DNA of 64,000 bases, taken from positions 1,240,001 through 1,304,000 of the forward strand of contig CP013099.1 in NCBI GenBank assembly GCA_001447805.1. Reading direction: 5' to 3'. The stretch comes from Candidatus Tenderia electrophaga. GTDB lineage: Bacteria > Pseudomonadota > Gammaproteobacteria > Tenderiales > Tenderiaceae. Of the stretch, positions 16,980 through 26,262 are shown in pieces. The position numbers and the translations under genes are program-made. The notes beneath the pieces are model-generated. The model ran no database searches and had not been told where the DNA came from. It saw only the letters and a list, made by a program, of their open reading frames with translations. Each line of letters starts with the position of its first letter. Position 1 is the stretch's first letter.

Positions 16980-18143
16980 TCAGTTGGGATGACGAAAGGG
17001 GGAATGAGTTTCGAGCCGCTGCATCAATTTGTCCATCTCCGCGGCCTCGGCGGCGGTATAGCGCGCGATGGCTTGGCGAAATTCCGGATGGCTGATCCAG
17101 TGCGCCGACCACGTGCGTGTCGGTAGAAAGCCACGTGCGATCTTATGTTCCCCTTGGGCGCCCGGCTCAAAGCGCGTCAGGCCGTGCTTGAGGCAGTATT
17201 CCAGGCCCTGGTAATAGCAGGTTTCGAAATGCAGGCCCGGTAGCGCTTCGTCACAGCCCCAGTGACGCCCGTAAAGGGTGTGATCGCTGCGCAGATTGAG
17301 GGCGGCGGCGATGCAGGTATCACCGCGATAGGCCAGTACCAAGACCACCTGACGCGGCAGAGCGCGGCCGATTTCCTGAAAGAAGTCCAGGCTCAGAGTG
17401 GCAAAGCCCCATTTGCGATCGTAGATCTCGCGGTAGAATCGATGGAAGAGGGACCACTCTTCCGGGCTGATTTCATCGCCATGCAGCAGACGAAAACTGA
17501 TCCCGGCGTTTTGCACCTGGCGTCGCTCCTTCAACACGTTTTTTCGTTTGCGTGAAGCGAAATGACTCAGGTAGTGATCAAAACTCTCATAGCCCTGATT
17601 GTGCCAGTGATACTGACAACCCTGGCGGATAATCAGTCCCTGCCGCGCCATGATGTCCTTTTGCGCCTCGCTGGGAAACAGCCAGTGCGCCGATGAATAG
17701 CCCATTTCCTCGGCCAATTCGGTGATCGCCGTAATGAGTGTGCCGGCCACCTGCGCGGCATCGGCCTCGGGCGCGATCAGCAGTCGCTCACCGCTCATCG
17801 GCGTATAGGGAATGGCCGAGACCAGCTTGGGGTAATAGGCCAGCCGGCTGCGTTGATAGGCCTCGGCCCAGGACCAGTCAAACACAAATTCACCGTGGGA
17901 GTGAACCTTTGCATACAACGGTGAGGCGCCCACCAGGCGGCAGCGTTCGTCATGGACGACGATATGTTGCGGCTGCCAGCCGCTGTCCTGGCCAACGCAA
18001 TGATGGCGCTCCAGGGCGGACAGGAATTCGTGCCTCAGAAAGGGATTGTTGTCGCGCACGAGCCGATTCCAGTCGCGCCGCTCGATCTGTTCGAGCGAGT
18101 CGATCAGGGTGACTTGTAAGGCGTGACCGATTACTGACTCCAC
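16980..18143 (-). CDS. FemAB-like/GNAT N-acyltransferase (DUF482, PF04339)
   Basis: A 387-residue cytoplasmic protein of the COG3146 family, annotated elsewhere as peptidogalycan biosynthesis or GNAT-fold acyltransferase. Recognisable parts are NPFLRHEFLSALE near the start, SRLAYYPKLVSAIPYTP, SHFASRKRKNVLKERRQV, and the GCDEALPGLHFETCYYQGLEYCLKHGL segment with EPGAQGEHKIARGFLPT. The family is widespread in proteobacteria, and the substrate is not known. Transcribed alone on the minus strand. Confidence 0.85.
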   Translation of the reverse strand: MESVIGHALQVTLIDSLEQIERRDWNRLVRDNNPFLRHEFLSALERHHCVGQDSGWQPQHIVVHDERCRLVGASPLYAKVHSHGEFVFDWSWAEAYQRSRLAYYPKLVSAIPYTPMSGERLLIAPEADAAQVAGTLITAITELAEEMGYSSAHWLFPSEAQKDIMARQGLIIRQGCQYHWHNQGYESFDHYLSHFASRKRKNVLKERRQVQNAGISFRLLHGDEISPEEWSLFHRFYREIYDRKWGFATLSLDFFQEIGRALPRQVVLVLAYRGDTCIAAALNLRSDHTLYGRHWGCDEALPGLHFETCYYQGLEYCLKHGLTRFEPGAQGEHKIARGFLPTRTWSAHWISHPEFRQAIARYTAAEAAEMDKLMQRLETHSPFRHPN

Positions 18144-18318
18144 GGGTAAAGTTTAGTCCATGAGGTGGGGCGTATAAAACACAATAAATCAGCCTATATC
18201 ATCGGCCCGATCTGGCGGGATGCTTGTGCTGGGCCATGGCTATGCTTCATGATGACAATTATAACGGGGTCTAGGCTGGCAAGGGCCCAACCGTAATTGA
18301 ATATGAGGTACGTCGTAG

Positions 18319-19272
18319 ATGGGCAGCGCCCTGGAAACCAAACCCCGTATCGGACTGGCGCTGGGCAGCGGCTCGTCGCGCGGCTGGGCCCACATCGGTG
18401 TCATCAAGGCCTTGGCCAGGCACGGCATCGAGCCGGATGTAGTCACCGGCTGTTCTATCGGCGCCCTGGTGGGCGCGGCCTATGTCACCGATCATCTGGA
18501 TAAGCTGGAGCGCTGGGTGTGCTCCCTGGACCGTCTCGACGTGGCCCGGTTCTTCGAAATCTCAACGAGTTTCAGCGGCTTCGTCAATAAGGACAAGTTC
18601 CACAAGTTTTTGAACCAACACGTGTGCCGGGACGACACCCAGATCGAGTCCCTCGACAAGGCGTTTGCGGTGGTGGCCACCGACTTGGCCAGCGGCACCG
18701 AAGTGTGGTTTTCCAGGGGTGCCTTGATCGAAGCGGTGTGGGCGTCCATCTCTCTGCCCGGACTGTTTCCGGCCATCCGTCACAAGAATCGCTGGCTGGT
18801 GGATGGTGGCCTGGTCAATCCGGTGCCCATCTCCACCTGCCGTTCCCTGGGGGCCGATGTGGTCATCGCGGTCAATCTCAACGGCGATATTGCCGGTAAA
18901 CATTTTAAGAAAATGGCGCCCAAGGTCGAGAAGGTGGAACGTACGGAGACCGAAATTCCCGCGGACGAGGGTTGGATAGACACCCTGACCCGTACAGTGC
19001 GTGAATACTCGATGAGTCTATTCACCAATCATAAGGATGGGCGTGAGGAGGCCCCGGACCTGTTCGATGCCATTGCCGGCTCGATCAATATCACCCAGGA
19101 TCGTATTACCCGCTTTCGCATTGCCTCCGACCCGCCCGACATCCTGATTACGCCCCGATTGATGCATATCAGTTTGCTGGAGTTTCATCGTGCCAAAGAG
19201 GCCATCGAGGCGGGCGAGGCGATGATCGAAACGATGTTGCCCGAGATACAGGATGTGGTGTCATCCGTGTAG
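18319..19272 (+). CDS. Patatin-like phospholipase (RssA family)
   Basis: A 317-residue serine hydrolase of the patatin/NTE-RssA family. The oxyanion segment GLALGSGSSRGWAHIGV, the nucleophile elbow GCSIG and the DGG motif (WLVDGGLVNPVP) supply the Ser-Asp dyad. No signal peptide; probably acts on membrane lipids from the cytoplasmic side. In E. coli rssA lies next to the response regulator rssB; here the next gene is an HDOD protein, so the pairing is different. The C-terminal ~90 residues after the catalytic region have no recognised domain. Confidence 0.9.
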   Translation: MGSALETKPRIGLALGSGSSRGWAHIGVIKALARHGIEPDVVTGCSIGALVGAAYVTDHLDKLERWVCSLDRLDVARFFEISTSFSGFVNKDKFHKFLNQHVCRDDTQIESLDKAFAVVATDLASGTEVWFSRGALIEAVWASISLPGLFPAIRHKNRWLVDGGLVNPVPISTCRSLGADVVIAVNLNGDIAGKHFKKMAPKVEKVERTETEIPADEGWIDTLTRTVREYSMSLFTNHKDGREEAPDLFDAIAGSINITQDRITRFRIASDPPDILITPRLMHISLLEFHRAKEAIEAGEAMIETMLPEIQDVVSSV

Positions 19273-19277
19273 GCGCC

Positions 19278-19296
19278 TGGCCCGCATTTCTCACCG
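19278..19296. repeat. 19-bp sequence repeated at 2464-2482 (copy 2)
   Basis: Second exact copy of TGGCCCGCATTTCTCACCG, five bases after the patatin gene stop. The flanking sequence is unrelated to that of copy 1 apart from a preceding GCC. Confidence 0.6.
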
Positions 19297-19464
19297 TTTA
19301 AGACAGCCGCATGTCCGTCGCTGCCAGGCCAAGTATTAAAGTTTCGCTCCGGACCCGACGATATACCAAACGGCCAAGACGCTGTTTTTAACCCGTTTTT
19401 TTATTGGGAAAGGGCGTTGAGTCGGTCGCTTGCTAGACACGTCGCAAACAGGATTTGAACAACC

Positions 19465-20364
19465 ATGCAAACCATGTTGAGCCAGGCACAGAGGCAGCAA
19501 TTCGCCGATGAATTTCGTCGGCGTCTGGCACATGTCGAAGAACTGCCGGCCTTGCCAGAGGCGGCCATGGAGTTGTTGGCCTTGCGTAATCACCCGCAGG
19601 CCGACGTCAAGGACCTGGTCAGCATCATCTCGCGGGATCCCGGTGTCAGCGCCCAGGTGCTGCGCTACGGCCGACTGTCGATCTTCGGCTACGGTGAGCG
19701 GATTCAGACCGTGGAGAACGCCGTCACCCTGGTGCTGGGCTATGAAAAGGCCCTGTATTTGACGCTCGGCCTGGCGGTGGGCAATAGTCTGACCATGCAG
19801 GCCGACGGGCCGCTGGGTCGGCGCGAGTTCTGGCGTCATTCATTTACCAGCGCCATTCTCTGCCAGACCTTGGCGCAGGCCATGCCCAAGCAACAGCAAC
19901 CCAACGCCGATATGGCCTACCTGAGCGGTTTGCTGCACGATATCGGCTCGATGCTGATCGGCTATTTATATCCACGTGAATTCGCCATGCTCAACGTCCT
20001 GGTGGAACGCTATTACGATCAGGAGCCGCGCGAGCTGGAGCTGCTCAGCCTGGGGATCAGCCATGATATGATCGGGCTGCATTTAATGCGTACCTGGAAC
20101 ATGCCGGAAGAACTGTTGGTGGCCATCGGCGAGCATCACTTCCCCGAATACGGCGGCAAACACAGCGCGTATTGCAAGCTGGTGTACTTATCGAACTATC
20201 TGCAACGGCAGATGCGTCAGCCCGGTCTGGCGGTTGAAGAACGCCGCTATGTCATGGTTCGGCAATACCTGGGCTTGGACGAGGAAAGCGTCGAAGCAGC
20301 GGTGCGCATGATGAACCAGGCCACTGCCGAGATCGGACAGCTGTCCGAGGACATGGCCGCCTGA
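19465..20364 (+). CDS. HDOD-domain signalling protein
   Basis: A 299-residue protein consisting largely of an HDOD domain: LPALPEAAMELLAL, VSIISRDPGVSAQVLRYGR, VENAVTLVLGYEKALYL, and the HD-like LSGLLHDIGSMLIGY. HDOD domains are HD-fold relatives that usually lack phosphodiesterase activity and act as regulators in c-di-GMP, chemotaxis or stress circuits. The histidine-aspartate pair in LLHDIG is retained, but other metal ligands expected of active HD-GYP enzymes are not obvious. It converges on batD with a 5-base gap. Confidence 0.86.
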   Translation: MQTMLSQAQRQQFADEFRRRLAHVEELPALPEAAMELLALRNHPQADVKDLVSIISRDPGVSAQVLRYGRLSIFGYGERIQTVENAVTLVLGYEKALYLTLGLAVGNSLTMQADGPLGRREFWRHSFTSAILCQTLAQAMPKQQQPNADMAYLSGLLHDIGSMLIGYLYPREFAMLNVLVERYYDQEPRELELLSLGISHDMIGLHLMRTWNMPEELLVAIGEHHFPEYGGKHSAYCKLVYLSNYLQRQMRQPGLAVEERRYVMVRQYLGLDEESVEAAVRMMNQATAEIGQLSEDMAA

Positions 20365-20369
20365 ATCGC

Positions 20370-22052
20370 TTAGGGGTAAAGCGGCAGTAAAACCTGATTG
20401 TCCGACCTGTCCCGCTTTGCATGATTAGCGCTCGCCTTTTTTAGGCTTTGCCACAATTCATCACCCCGCCATCCGGTTTGTCGCGAGCCGTAGAGCGTTT
20501 GATTGAGCGATTCTATTTCCCCTTGTACGTCTTCATCAAGACGCCGACCGATGTCGCCCAGGCTGGCGGGAGGGGCCGCGGGCCAAAAAGCCGCGCCCCA
20601 TTCCAGCAATGCCCGTTTCGTCCCGTGCGGGTCATTGCGTTCACAGGCCTTCTTGACCGCGCCTAAGCAAAGCTTTGCGCCGGGTGTGGTCGGCCGTCCC
20701 CGTAGCAGCGCTGTCCGGCGTCGGCTGACAACCCAGGCCAGTGAGGTGGTCAACCATGCCGCTGCGAAAAAGAGACTCAGCCACAGATATATGCCCGGCG
20801 TGGCTTGGTCCGTGGTCCCCGCCGGCGCGGCGCGGGTCTCGGCCGTAACCGTGTTGGTGTCGGGCTGGGTGATCGAGGACGTTGCTTGAGCGCCGCCCAC
20901 GCCGGGCTGGACCTGGACGGTGCGCGCCGGCAGTTTGGCCACTTCGCGCTGTTGGCGATTAACGTTCCACCAGGGGATCTCGATGGCGGGCAGGGTGAGT
21001 TCGCCGGGGCGTGTGGGAATGATGGCGATCTTCTCTTGTCGCGTACCGTTGATGCCTTGACTGCCGCGTTTATCGTTGAGACGCGGTTGATCGGGATAGG
21101 TCTTGAAACCGTCGCCTTGCGGCATGGGCAAGGCCGGCAATTGGGCCGCGCTCAAGCCGTCGGCCTTGAGTGTGAGAGTGCGGGTGATCGGTTCGCCGAC
21201 GACAAACTCCGGGGATTGCTGCGACCAGCTCTCGCTGAGGCGCAAATCCTCGGCCGGCAGCCAGGGCTGATTCTGCATGGCCGTCGGGATGGGTTTGATA
21301 TCCAGCTTCACGCGCTTTGAGTTGAGCCGCCGCGTGCTGGTGTTCTGGCCGAAGGGGTCGAAGACACCGGCGCGGCTGTTGACCACTTGCGCGTCGAGCG
21401 TGATGGGGTTGATGGTGATGGCGCCGCTTTGCTGCGGAAACAGCGCGTAATTGCGCTCGATCACTACATAGCGTCGGCCGTTGCGGCGCGTCTCGAAGCT
21501 GGAATCCTCGCCCAGCTGCTGCACCCGTACCTCGCCGCCACTGAATGTCGGTTCCGGCATGGTGGCGCTGTTGAGGTTGACGGCGCGATAGAAGCGGATG
21601 GTGTAGAGGATCTGCGATTGCACATAGGCGCTGGTGGGTTGCGCCTCCACTTCCAGGAACATGTCCATGTTCTCGGCGGCGGCGCCGCTATCACCGGCCG
21701 CGTTGACCGTGATGCTGATCTGTGGGCTGTGATCCGAACCGATCTCGATCGAAGGGATGTTCAACTCGCCGCTGCGCTTGGCCATGACGAACAGGGTCCA
21801 GCGGGTTTGTTGGGTGATTTCGCTGTTGAGGATTTGCATGTTGCTGCTGCGGCTGCGACTCAGGATGTCGAAGTCCTGTTCCAGCGGCGCAAAGTCCGGG
21901 TCTGCGTTGATATTGTCATCCGCCTCGAAGATGATCTTGAAGGATTCGTTAAGCCGCACCGGGTCGCGATCCACCCGGGCGGTGATGTTGGCGGCCATGG
22001 CGGTGACGGTCATCAGGCTCAGACATAAAAAAAGAAATACGCGTTTCACCAT
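20370..22052 (-). CDS. batD: BatD/DUF11-like membrane protein of the Bat operon
   Basis: A 560-residue protein with an N-terminal signal peptide (VKRVFLFLCLSLMTVTAMA), a long periplasmic beta-rich region built of immunoglobulin-like repeats (about 25-410), a Thr/Ala-rich spacer, one membrane helix (about 430-452) and a short cytoplasmic tail. This is the architecture of BatD, the last gene of MoxR/Bat clusters. The GTG three bases after the annotated ATG is an alternative start. The start overlaps the end of the BatB/BatC gene by 7 bases, pointing to translational coupling. Precise function is unknown. Confidence 0.9.
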   Translation of the reverse strand: MVKRVFLFLCLSLMTVTAMAANITARVDRDPVRLNESFKIIFEADDNINADPDFAPLEQDFDILSRSRSSNMQILNSEITQQTRWTLFVMAKRSGELNIPSIEIGSDHSPQISITVNAAGDSGAAAENMDMFLEVEAQPTSAYVQSQILYTIRFYRAVNLNSATMPEPTFSGGEVRVQQLGEDSSFETRRNGRRYVVIERNYALFPQQSGAITINPITLDAQVVNSRAGVFDPFGQNTSTRRLNSKRVKLDIKPIPTAMQNQPWLPAEDLRLSESWSQQSPEFVVGEPITRTLTLKADGLSAAQLPALPMPQGDGFKTYPDQPRLNDKRGSQGINGTRQEKIAIIPTRPGELTLPAIEIPWWNVNRQQREVAKLPARTVQVQPGVGGAQATSSITQPDTNTVTAETRAAPAGTTDQATPGIYLWLSLFFAAAWLTTSLAWVVSRRRTALLRGRPTTPGAKLCLGAVKKACERNDPHGTKRALLEWGAAFWPAAPPASLGDIGRRLDEDVQGEIESLNQTLYGSRQTGWRGDELWQSLKKASANHAKRDRSDNQVLLPLYP

Positions 22053-23866
22053 GGCTCCCGTTCATTGTTGCGCCGCTGGCGCGCCTGTTGTTGATATTGA
22101 TACTGGAACTTGCGCCGCAGCAGACCGCCCGGGTCGTCGGGGATGCGGCGCAGCCACTGTTCGGTGGCGATGTCGGTTTCCGCGGTTTCGCTGTATTCCC
22201 GCGACGGCAGGGGACGTTGTTCTTCGCCTTCCGCTTGTTCACCGTCCTGCTGCCGCCCGAGTTGTTGCTGTTCACCTTCGATCTCATCGGCCTCCTGTTG
22301 TGCCTGTTGTTGCGCCTGTTGCTGTTGCGCCGTCGGATCCTGTGTTGGGCCGGCCGAGTCGGCCTGTTGCTGATCGCCGCGCTGAGCGGGCTGTTGTTCG
22401 GCGGACTGTTGCTCGCCCTGTTGTCCCGGCCGGTCTGATTGTTGTTTCCCCTGACCGTCCTGCTGCGGTTGATCACCTTTTGTTTGATCCGATTGCGACT
22501 GCTTTTGTTGTTGCAGTTGTGCCTTTACCAGATCGCGGTTGTGGCGTGCGTCCTCGTCATCCGGGTCCAGCTTCAAAGCCTGTTCATAGGCCTCAATGGC
22601 TGCTGGATAGTCGCCCAGCCGGGCCAGGGCGTTGCCTTTATTGTAGAGGGCGTCGGCGGTATTGATGCCCTCCAGTGTCTCTACCGCCGCTTCATACTGT
22701 CCGGCCCGGTAACGGGCCGCCGCGCGCCAGTGGGGGGCATTGAACAATCGGGCCGCCGCTTCCGCATTGCCTTGTTTGAGTTGATGCAGGGCTTGTTGAT
22801 TATCATTGCGCCACAGATCGGCCAGTTCGACGGCCTCGGCGTTTTGTGGCAGGGGCAACAGCGCCACCACCGCCAGCAGCGCCAAGTGACCGCGGCGGAA
22901 GGCCAAGGCCGCCAGCAGCAGCACGGGCAACAACAACCACGGCCCGGCCTCACGCCATTGATCACTCTTCAGGCGGCTAAGCTGTGCTTCGGATTTGCGC
23001 AAGCTGTCGACGCCTTCGAGCAGGTGATTGATATCCCCATCACCGGCCGTGATGCGGTGATAACGGCCGCCACCCTGGCGCGCCAGTTGTTGCAGCGCGG
23101 CCGTGTCCAGTTTGGGGACGACGATGGCGCCCTGGCTGTCCTTGAGAAAGCCGCCGTCACGCAGGGCGATGGGGGCCCCTTCCGCCGTGCCCACCGCCAG
23201 CACGGAGAGGCGGTGCTGATGCCCCTTTAATTCAGCCAGAGTGTGTTCCAGGTCCTGGCGATCGATGCCGTCGCTAATCAGCAAAATATCGCCCTCGGGT
23301 ACACCGGCCTGTTGCAACAGCTGCGTCGCCCTGGCCACGGCGGCCGAGGTGTCGCTGCCCTGCAGCGGCATCATATTGCTGTCCAGGGCGTTGACCAGGG
23401 AGATAATGGTGTTGGCATCATCGGTCAGCGGTGACACGGTGAAGGCCTCGGCGGCATAGACGATGAGCGCGGCCTGACCCTCGCGACGTTGTTTGAGGAT
23501 ATCGATCAACTTCAAGCGGGCGCGCGCCAGCCGGCTGGGTTTGATATCGGTGGCGTCCATGGAGCGCGACAGGTCCAAGGCGATCACCAGCGCTGAGGGA
23601 TCACGAAACACCGGTTGCTCGCGCTGTTCACAGGCCGGACCGGCCAGCGCCAGGATGGCCAGGAGTCCGGCCAGGGCGGTGACCGGCAACGGCCAGCGCG
23701 CCGCCCGGGCCGCGCCGCTCTGTAGGATGTAGGGCAGCAGACGGGGCTCGCAGACCGCTTGCCAACGGCCGGCGTTGCCGCGGCGTCGACCCAGCAGCCA
23801 CAACAGCAGGGCCAGCGGCAGCAGCAGCCAGAGCCATTCCGGGCGCAGCAAATGACAACTAGCCAT
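22046..23866 (-). CDS. BatB/BatC fusion: VWA domain plus TPR and Gln-rich tail
   Basis: A 606-residue membrane protein. Two helices near the N-terminus (about 10-26 and 60-78) precede a von Willebrand factor A domain with the MIDAS motif DLSRSMDATD and ISDGID. Further helices lie near 300-345. Next are TPR-like repeats (NKGNALARLGDYPAAIEAYEQALKLDPDDEDARHNRDLVK, about 405-450), then about 100 residues dominated by Gln, Glu and Asp. The C-terminus carries the conserved block EQWLRRIPDDPGGLLRRKF. BatB and BatC are separate genes in Bacteroides; here they are one protein, as is usual in proteobacteria. It overlaps BatA by 8 bases. Confidence 0.9.
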   Translation of the reverse strand: MASCHLLRPEWLWLLLPLALLLWLLGRRRGNAGRWQAVCEPRLLPYILQSGAARAARWPLPVTALAGLLAILALAGPACEQREQPVFRDPSALVIALDLSRSMDATDIKPSRLARARLKLIDILKQRREGQAALIVYAAEAFTVSPLTDDANTIISLVNALDSNMMPLQGSDTSAAVARATQLLQQAGVPEGDILLISDGIDRQDLEHTLAELKGHQHRLSVLAVGTAEGAPIALRDGGFLKDSQGAIVVPKLDTAALQQLARQGGGRYHRITAGDGDINHLLEGVDSLRKSEAQLSRLKSDQWREAGPWLLLPVLLLAALAFRRGHLALLAVVALLPLPQNAEAVELADLWRNDNQQALHQLKQGNAEAAARLFNAPHWRAAARYRAGQYEAAVETLEGINTADALYNKGNALARLGDYPAAIEAYEQALKLDPDDEDARHNRDLVKAQLQQQKQSQSDQTKGDQPQQDGQGKQQSDRPGQQGEQQSAEQQPAQRGDQQQADSAGPTQDPTAQQQQAQQQAQQEADEIEGEQQQLGRQQDGEQAEGEEQRPLPSREYSETAETDIATEQWLRRIPDDPGGLLRRKFQYQYQQQARQRRNNEREPW

Positions 23867-24860
23867 GCCGCCGCCTCACCTCCGGCAGGCTCAGGGCCAG
23901 GATCAGCGCGGTGGCCAATGCCATGGCCGCGCCGAGGGGGTAGACATACAGGGCCTGCAGAGGACGGAACACCTGCGCCTCTTGCTCGCTGGGCTCCAGT
24001 TGATCGATCAGGCCATAAACCTGTTGCAACTCCTCGGTATCGCGGGCGCGAAAATAACGGCCGCCGGTCTTGTCGGCGATGGCGGTCAACAGTCCTTCAT
24101 CCAGGTCGGCCGAGGGATTGACGCGCTGCCGGCCGAACAGGGATTGCACCACCATCTCATCGGCGCCGATGCCGATGGTGTAGATCTTCAGGCCTTTGTC
24201 CGCCGCGAGTTCGGCGGCCTTGAGCGGTGACACCTCGCCGGCGGTGTTGGCGCCGTCGGTGAGCAGGATCATCACCTGGTCCGTGGCGTGTTCATCCCCC
24301 AAGCGTTTCACCATCAGGCCGATGGCGTCGCCGATGGCGGTGGCCTGACCCGCCAGGCCGATGACGGCCTCGTAGAGCAGGGTGCGCACCGTTTGGCGAT
24401 CGAAGGTAAGGGGTGTCTGTAGATAAGCCTGTGCGCCGAACAGGATCAGGCCCACCCGGTCGCCGACGCGGCGCTGGATGAATTCACCGGCGATGGCCTG
24501 GGTCGCCTCCAGGCGGTTGACCACCCGGCCGCTGAGCTGGAAGTCGAGGGTGTCCATACTGCCGGACAGGTCCACCGCCAGCATCAGATCGCGGCCCGTG
24601 GTGGGCAGTTCGATGGGCTCGCCGAGCCATTGCGGCCGCGCCGCCGCCGTCACCAGAAATAGCCAGGCCAGGCTCGCCAGCAACAGCGGCCAGCGCCGTT
24701 GCTTGAAATGCACGGAGCGTTCGCCGATGACCTGAAAGTCTTCAATGAAGGGCACGCGCAGGGCGGCGTCCTGACGTGATTGGGCCGCCGGCAACAGCAG
24801 GCGCAGCAACAAGGGTAAAGGCACGAGTGCAAAGGCCCAGAGCCATTCGAACTGGATCAT
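23859..24860 (-). CDS. batA: BatA-type VWA-domain membrane protein
   Basis: A 333-residue inner-membrane protein. Membrane helices lie at about 5-20, 50-67 and near the C-terminus (about 305-325). The VWA domain between them has an intact MIDAS: AVDLSGSMDTLDF, then a threonine in TPLTF and ILLTDGANTAGEV. Start at 24860 (MIQFEWLW), overlapping the DUF4381 stop as ATGA; a longer frame from 24890 is unlikely. VWA/MoxR pairs are thought to act as metal-dependent adaptors and AAA+ chaperones for maturation of other complexes. Confidence 0.9.
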   Translation of the reverse strand: MIQFEWLWAFALVPLPLLLRLLLPAAQSRQDAALRVPFIEDFQVIGERSVHFKQRRWPLLLASLAWLFLVTAAARPQWLGEPIELPTTGRDLMLAVDLSGSMDTLDFQLSGRVVNRLEATQAIAGEFIQRRVGDRVGLILFGAQAYLQTPLTFDRQTVRTLLYEAVIGLAGQATAIGDAIGLMVKRLGDEHATDQVMILLTDGANTAGEVSPLKAAELAADKGLKIYTIGIGADEMVVQSLFGRQRVNPSADLDEGLLTAIADKTGGRYFRARDTEELQQVYGLIDQLEPSEQEAQVFRPLQALYVYPLGAAMALATALILALSLPEVRRRHG

Positions 24861-25330
24861 GCCGAGCCCCCGGGCAGTTGCTGCAGCCAACGGCGGCAGG
24901 CGTTCAACAAGGCCTGCGGGTTGCCGGTGATGTCTTTTTCATAAGGCGCGTGCAGTAGGGTGGCGGCGGCCGCGTCGTCGAACGGACGCGTCTTGCCGTG
25001 GCGGTTGAGAAAGTCCAGCCAGGCCCGGCCGGTGAGCCCCGCCACCTCTTGGCGCGGATAGCGGCTGATGGCGACACGGCGCAGTAGCACCGAGCACGCC
25101 CCCGCCAGTTGCTGAGTGTTCGCATGCTCGGCAAAGGCCTGTTCGATGCGTTGCAGTTCGTCTAGGGCCTGTCTGCGCAGGCGTTGGCGTTGCCGGGCGT
25201 GGCGCACGGCCCAGAGGATCATGCCGATCACGATCAATAATACCAGCAGCAGCCACCAGCCCGCTGCCGGCGGCCACCAGGGTACGCCCGCGGGCAGGTG
25301 GATGTCGCGCAGCGGTAACTCGCCGTTCAT
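24857..25330 (-). CDS. DUF4381 membrane protein
   Basis: A 157-residue protein with one membrane helix (about 25-43, WWLLLVLLIVIGMILWAV) after a short periplasmic N-terminus with the sequence LPLRDIHLPAGVPWWPPA, which is typical of DUF4381. The cytoplasmic remainder is helical and Arg-rich. It lies between the DUF58 and BatA genes with 4-base overlaps at both ends. The start (25330) was taken at the ATG that overlaps the DUF58 stop. Function unknown; it is a standard member of proteobacterial MoxR-Bat operons. Confidence 0.86.
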   Translation of the reverse strand: MNGELPLRDIHLPAGVPWWPPAAGWWLLLVLLIVIGMILWAVRHARQRQRLRRQALDELQRIEQAFAEHANTQQLAGACSVLLRRVAISRYPRQEVAGLTGRAWLDFLNRHGKTRPFDDAAAATLLHAPYEKDITGNPQALLNACRRWLQQLPGGSA

Positions 25331-26262
25331 GGCCGCCCGCCGTATTGCAGCGTGGCCACGAGATCGGCATCGGTGGCGCAGCTGAGATAATGGATGCCGG
25401 GAAAACGGCAAAGTTGTTTGAGCATAGCGCTATGCTCACGGAAGTGCTCGCGGTGTTGGCGCTGAGTCGTTTTGTCGTCGCCGCTGAAGCGGCTGCTGCG
25501 TTCGCCCCAGGCGACACGATAGATGCCGTGCCGCGGCAGTTCGGCCTCCAAGGGGTCATAGATATGAAACAACACCACATCGTTGTGGCGCGCCAGCTGC
25601 GCCAGGTGGGATTCGGCCTGGGCGCCCAGCTTGCGGAAATCGCTCAATAGAAAGATCAGGCTGCCGGGTTTGGCGACGCGGCGCAGCCGCGCCAGGGCCT
25701 TGTCGGCGTCGGGTTCAGTTTCGTTGTATCGGCTTTGCCACCGGGACGTCTGACTCAGTTGGCGCAGCAGATTCAACACAGCCGACTTGCCGCGCTTGGG
25801 ACGCAGTTCGTGATGCACATCGGCTGTGAACACCAAGCCGCCGAGGCGGTCGCCCTGCCGGTTGGCACTCCAGGCGATGAGGGCGGCGGCGCGGGCGGCG
25901 ATCACCGATTTGAAGGCGCCGCGGGTGGCGAAGAACATGGTGGGGCGCATATCGACCCAGGCCAGTACGGCGCGTTCGCGCTCTTCGCGAAACAGTTTGG
26001 TATGCAGGGTGCCGCTGCGCGCGGTGACGCGCCAGTCCACATTGCGCACGTCGTCGCCGGGCTGGTAGAGGCGTGCCTCGTCGAACTCCATGCCGCGGCC
26101 CTTGAAGCGGGATAGATAGCCGCCGCTTTGTTGTGCCTTGATACGCAGGGTCTTGAGTGACAGCTTCTCGCCGGCGCCGCGCAGGGCGATCAGGGCCTCG
26201 CTGGACACCCGCACCAGGTTGTCGCCGGCGTCAGTGGGTTCAGGCGCGTGGAACAACGTCAT
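25327..26262 (-). CDS. DUF58 domain protein (MoxR-associated)
   Basis: A 311-residue cytoplasmic protein. The DUF58 core is RMKAQQ-like region followed by GMEFDEARLYQPGDDVRNVDW, then RSGTLHTKLFREERERAVLAWVD, which continues into a VWA-like fold. The start is the ATG at 26262, overlapping the MoxR stop (ATGA); the same frame continues upstream as a meaningless reading of the MoxR gene. Second gene of the operon, so presumably a client adaptor of the MoxR ATPase. Confidence 0.9.
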   Translation of the reverse strand: MTLFHAPEPTDAGDNLVRVSSEALIALRGAGEKLSLKTLRIKAQQSGGYLSRFKGRGMEFDEARLYQPGDDVRNVDWRVTARSGTLHTKLFREERERAVLAWVDMRPTMFFATRGAFKSVIAARAAALIAWSANRQGDRLGGLVFTADVHHELRPKRGKSAVLNLLRQLSQTSRWQSRYNETEPDADKALARLRRVAKPGSLIFLLSDFRKLGAQAESHLAQLARHNDVVLFHIYDPLEAELPRHGIYRVAWGERSSRFSGDDKTTQRQHREHFREHSAMLKQLCRFPGIHYLSCATDADLVATLQYGGRP

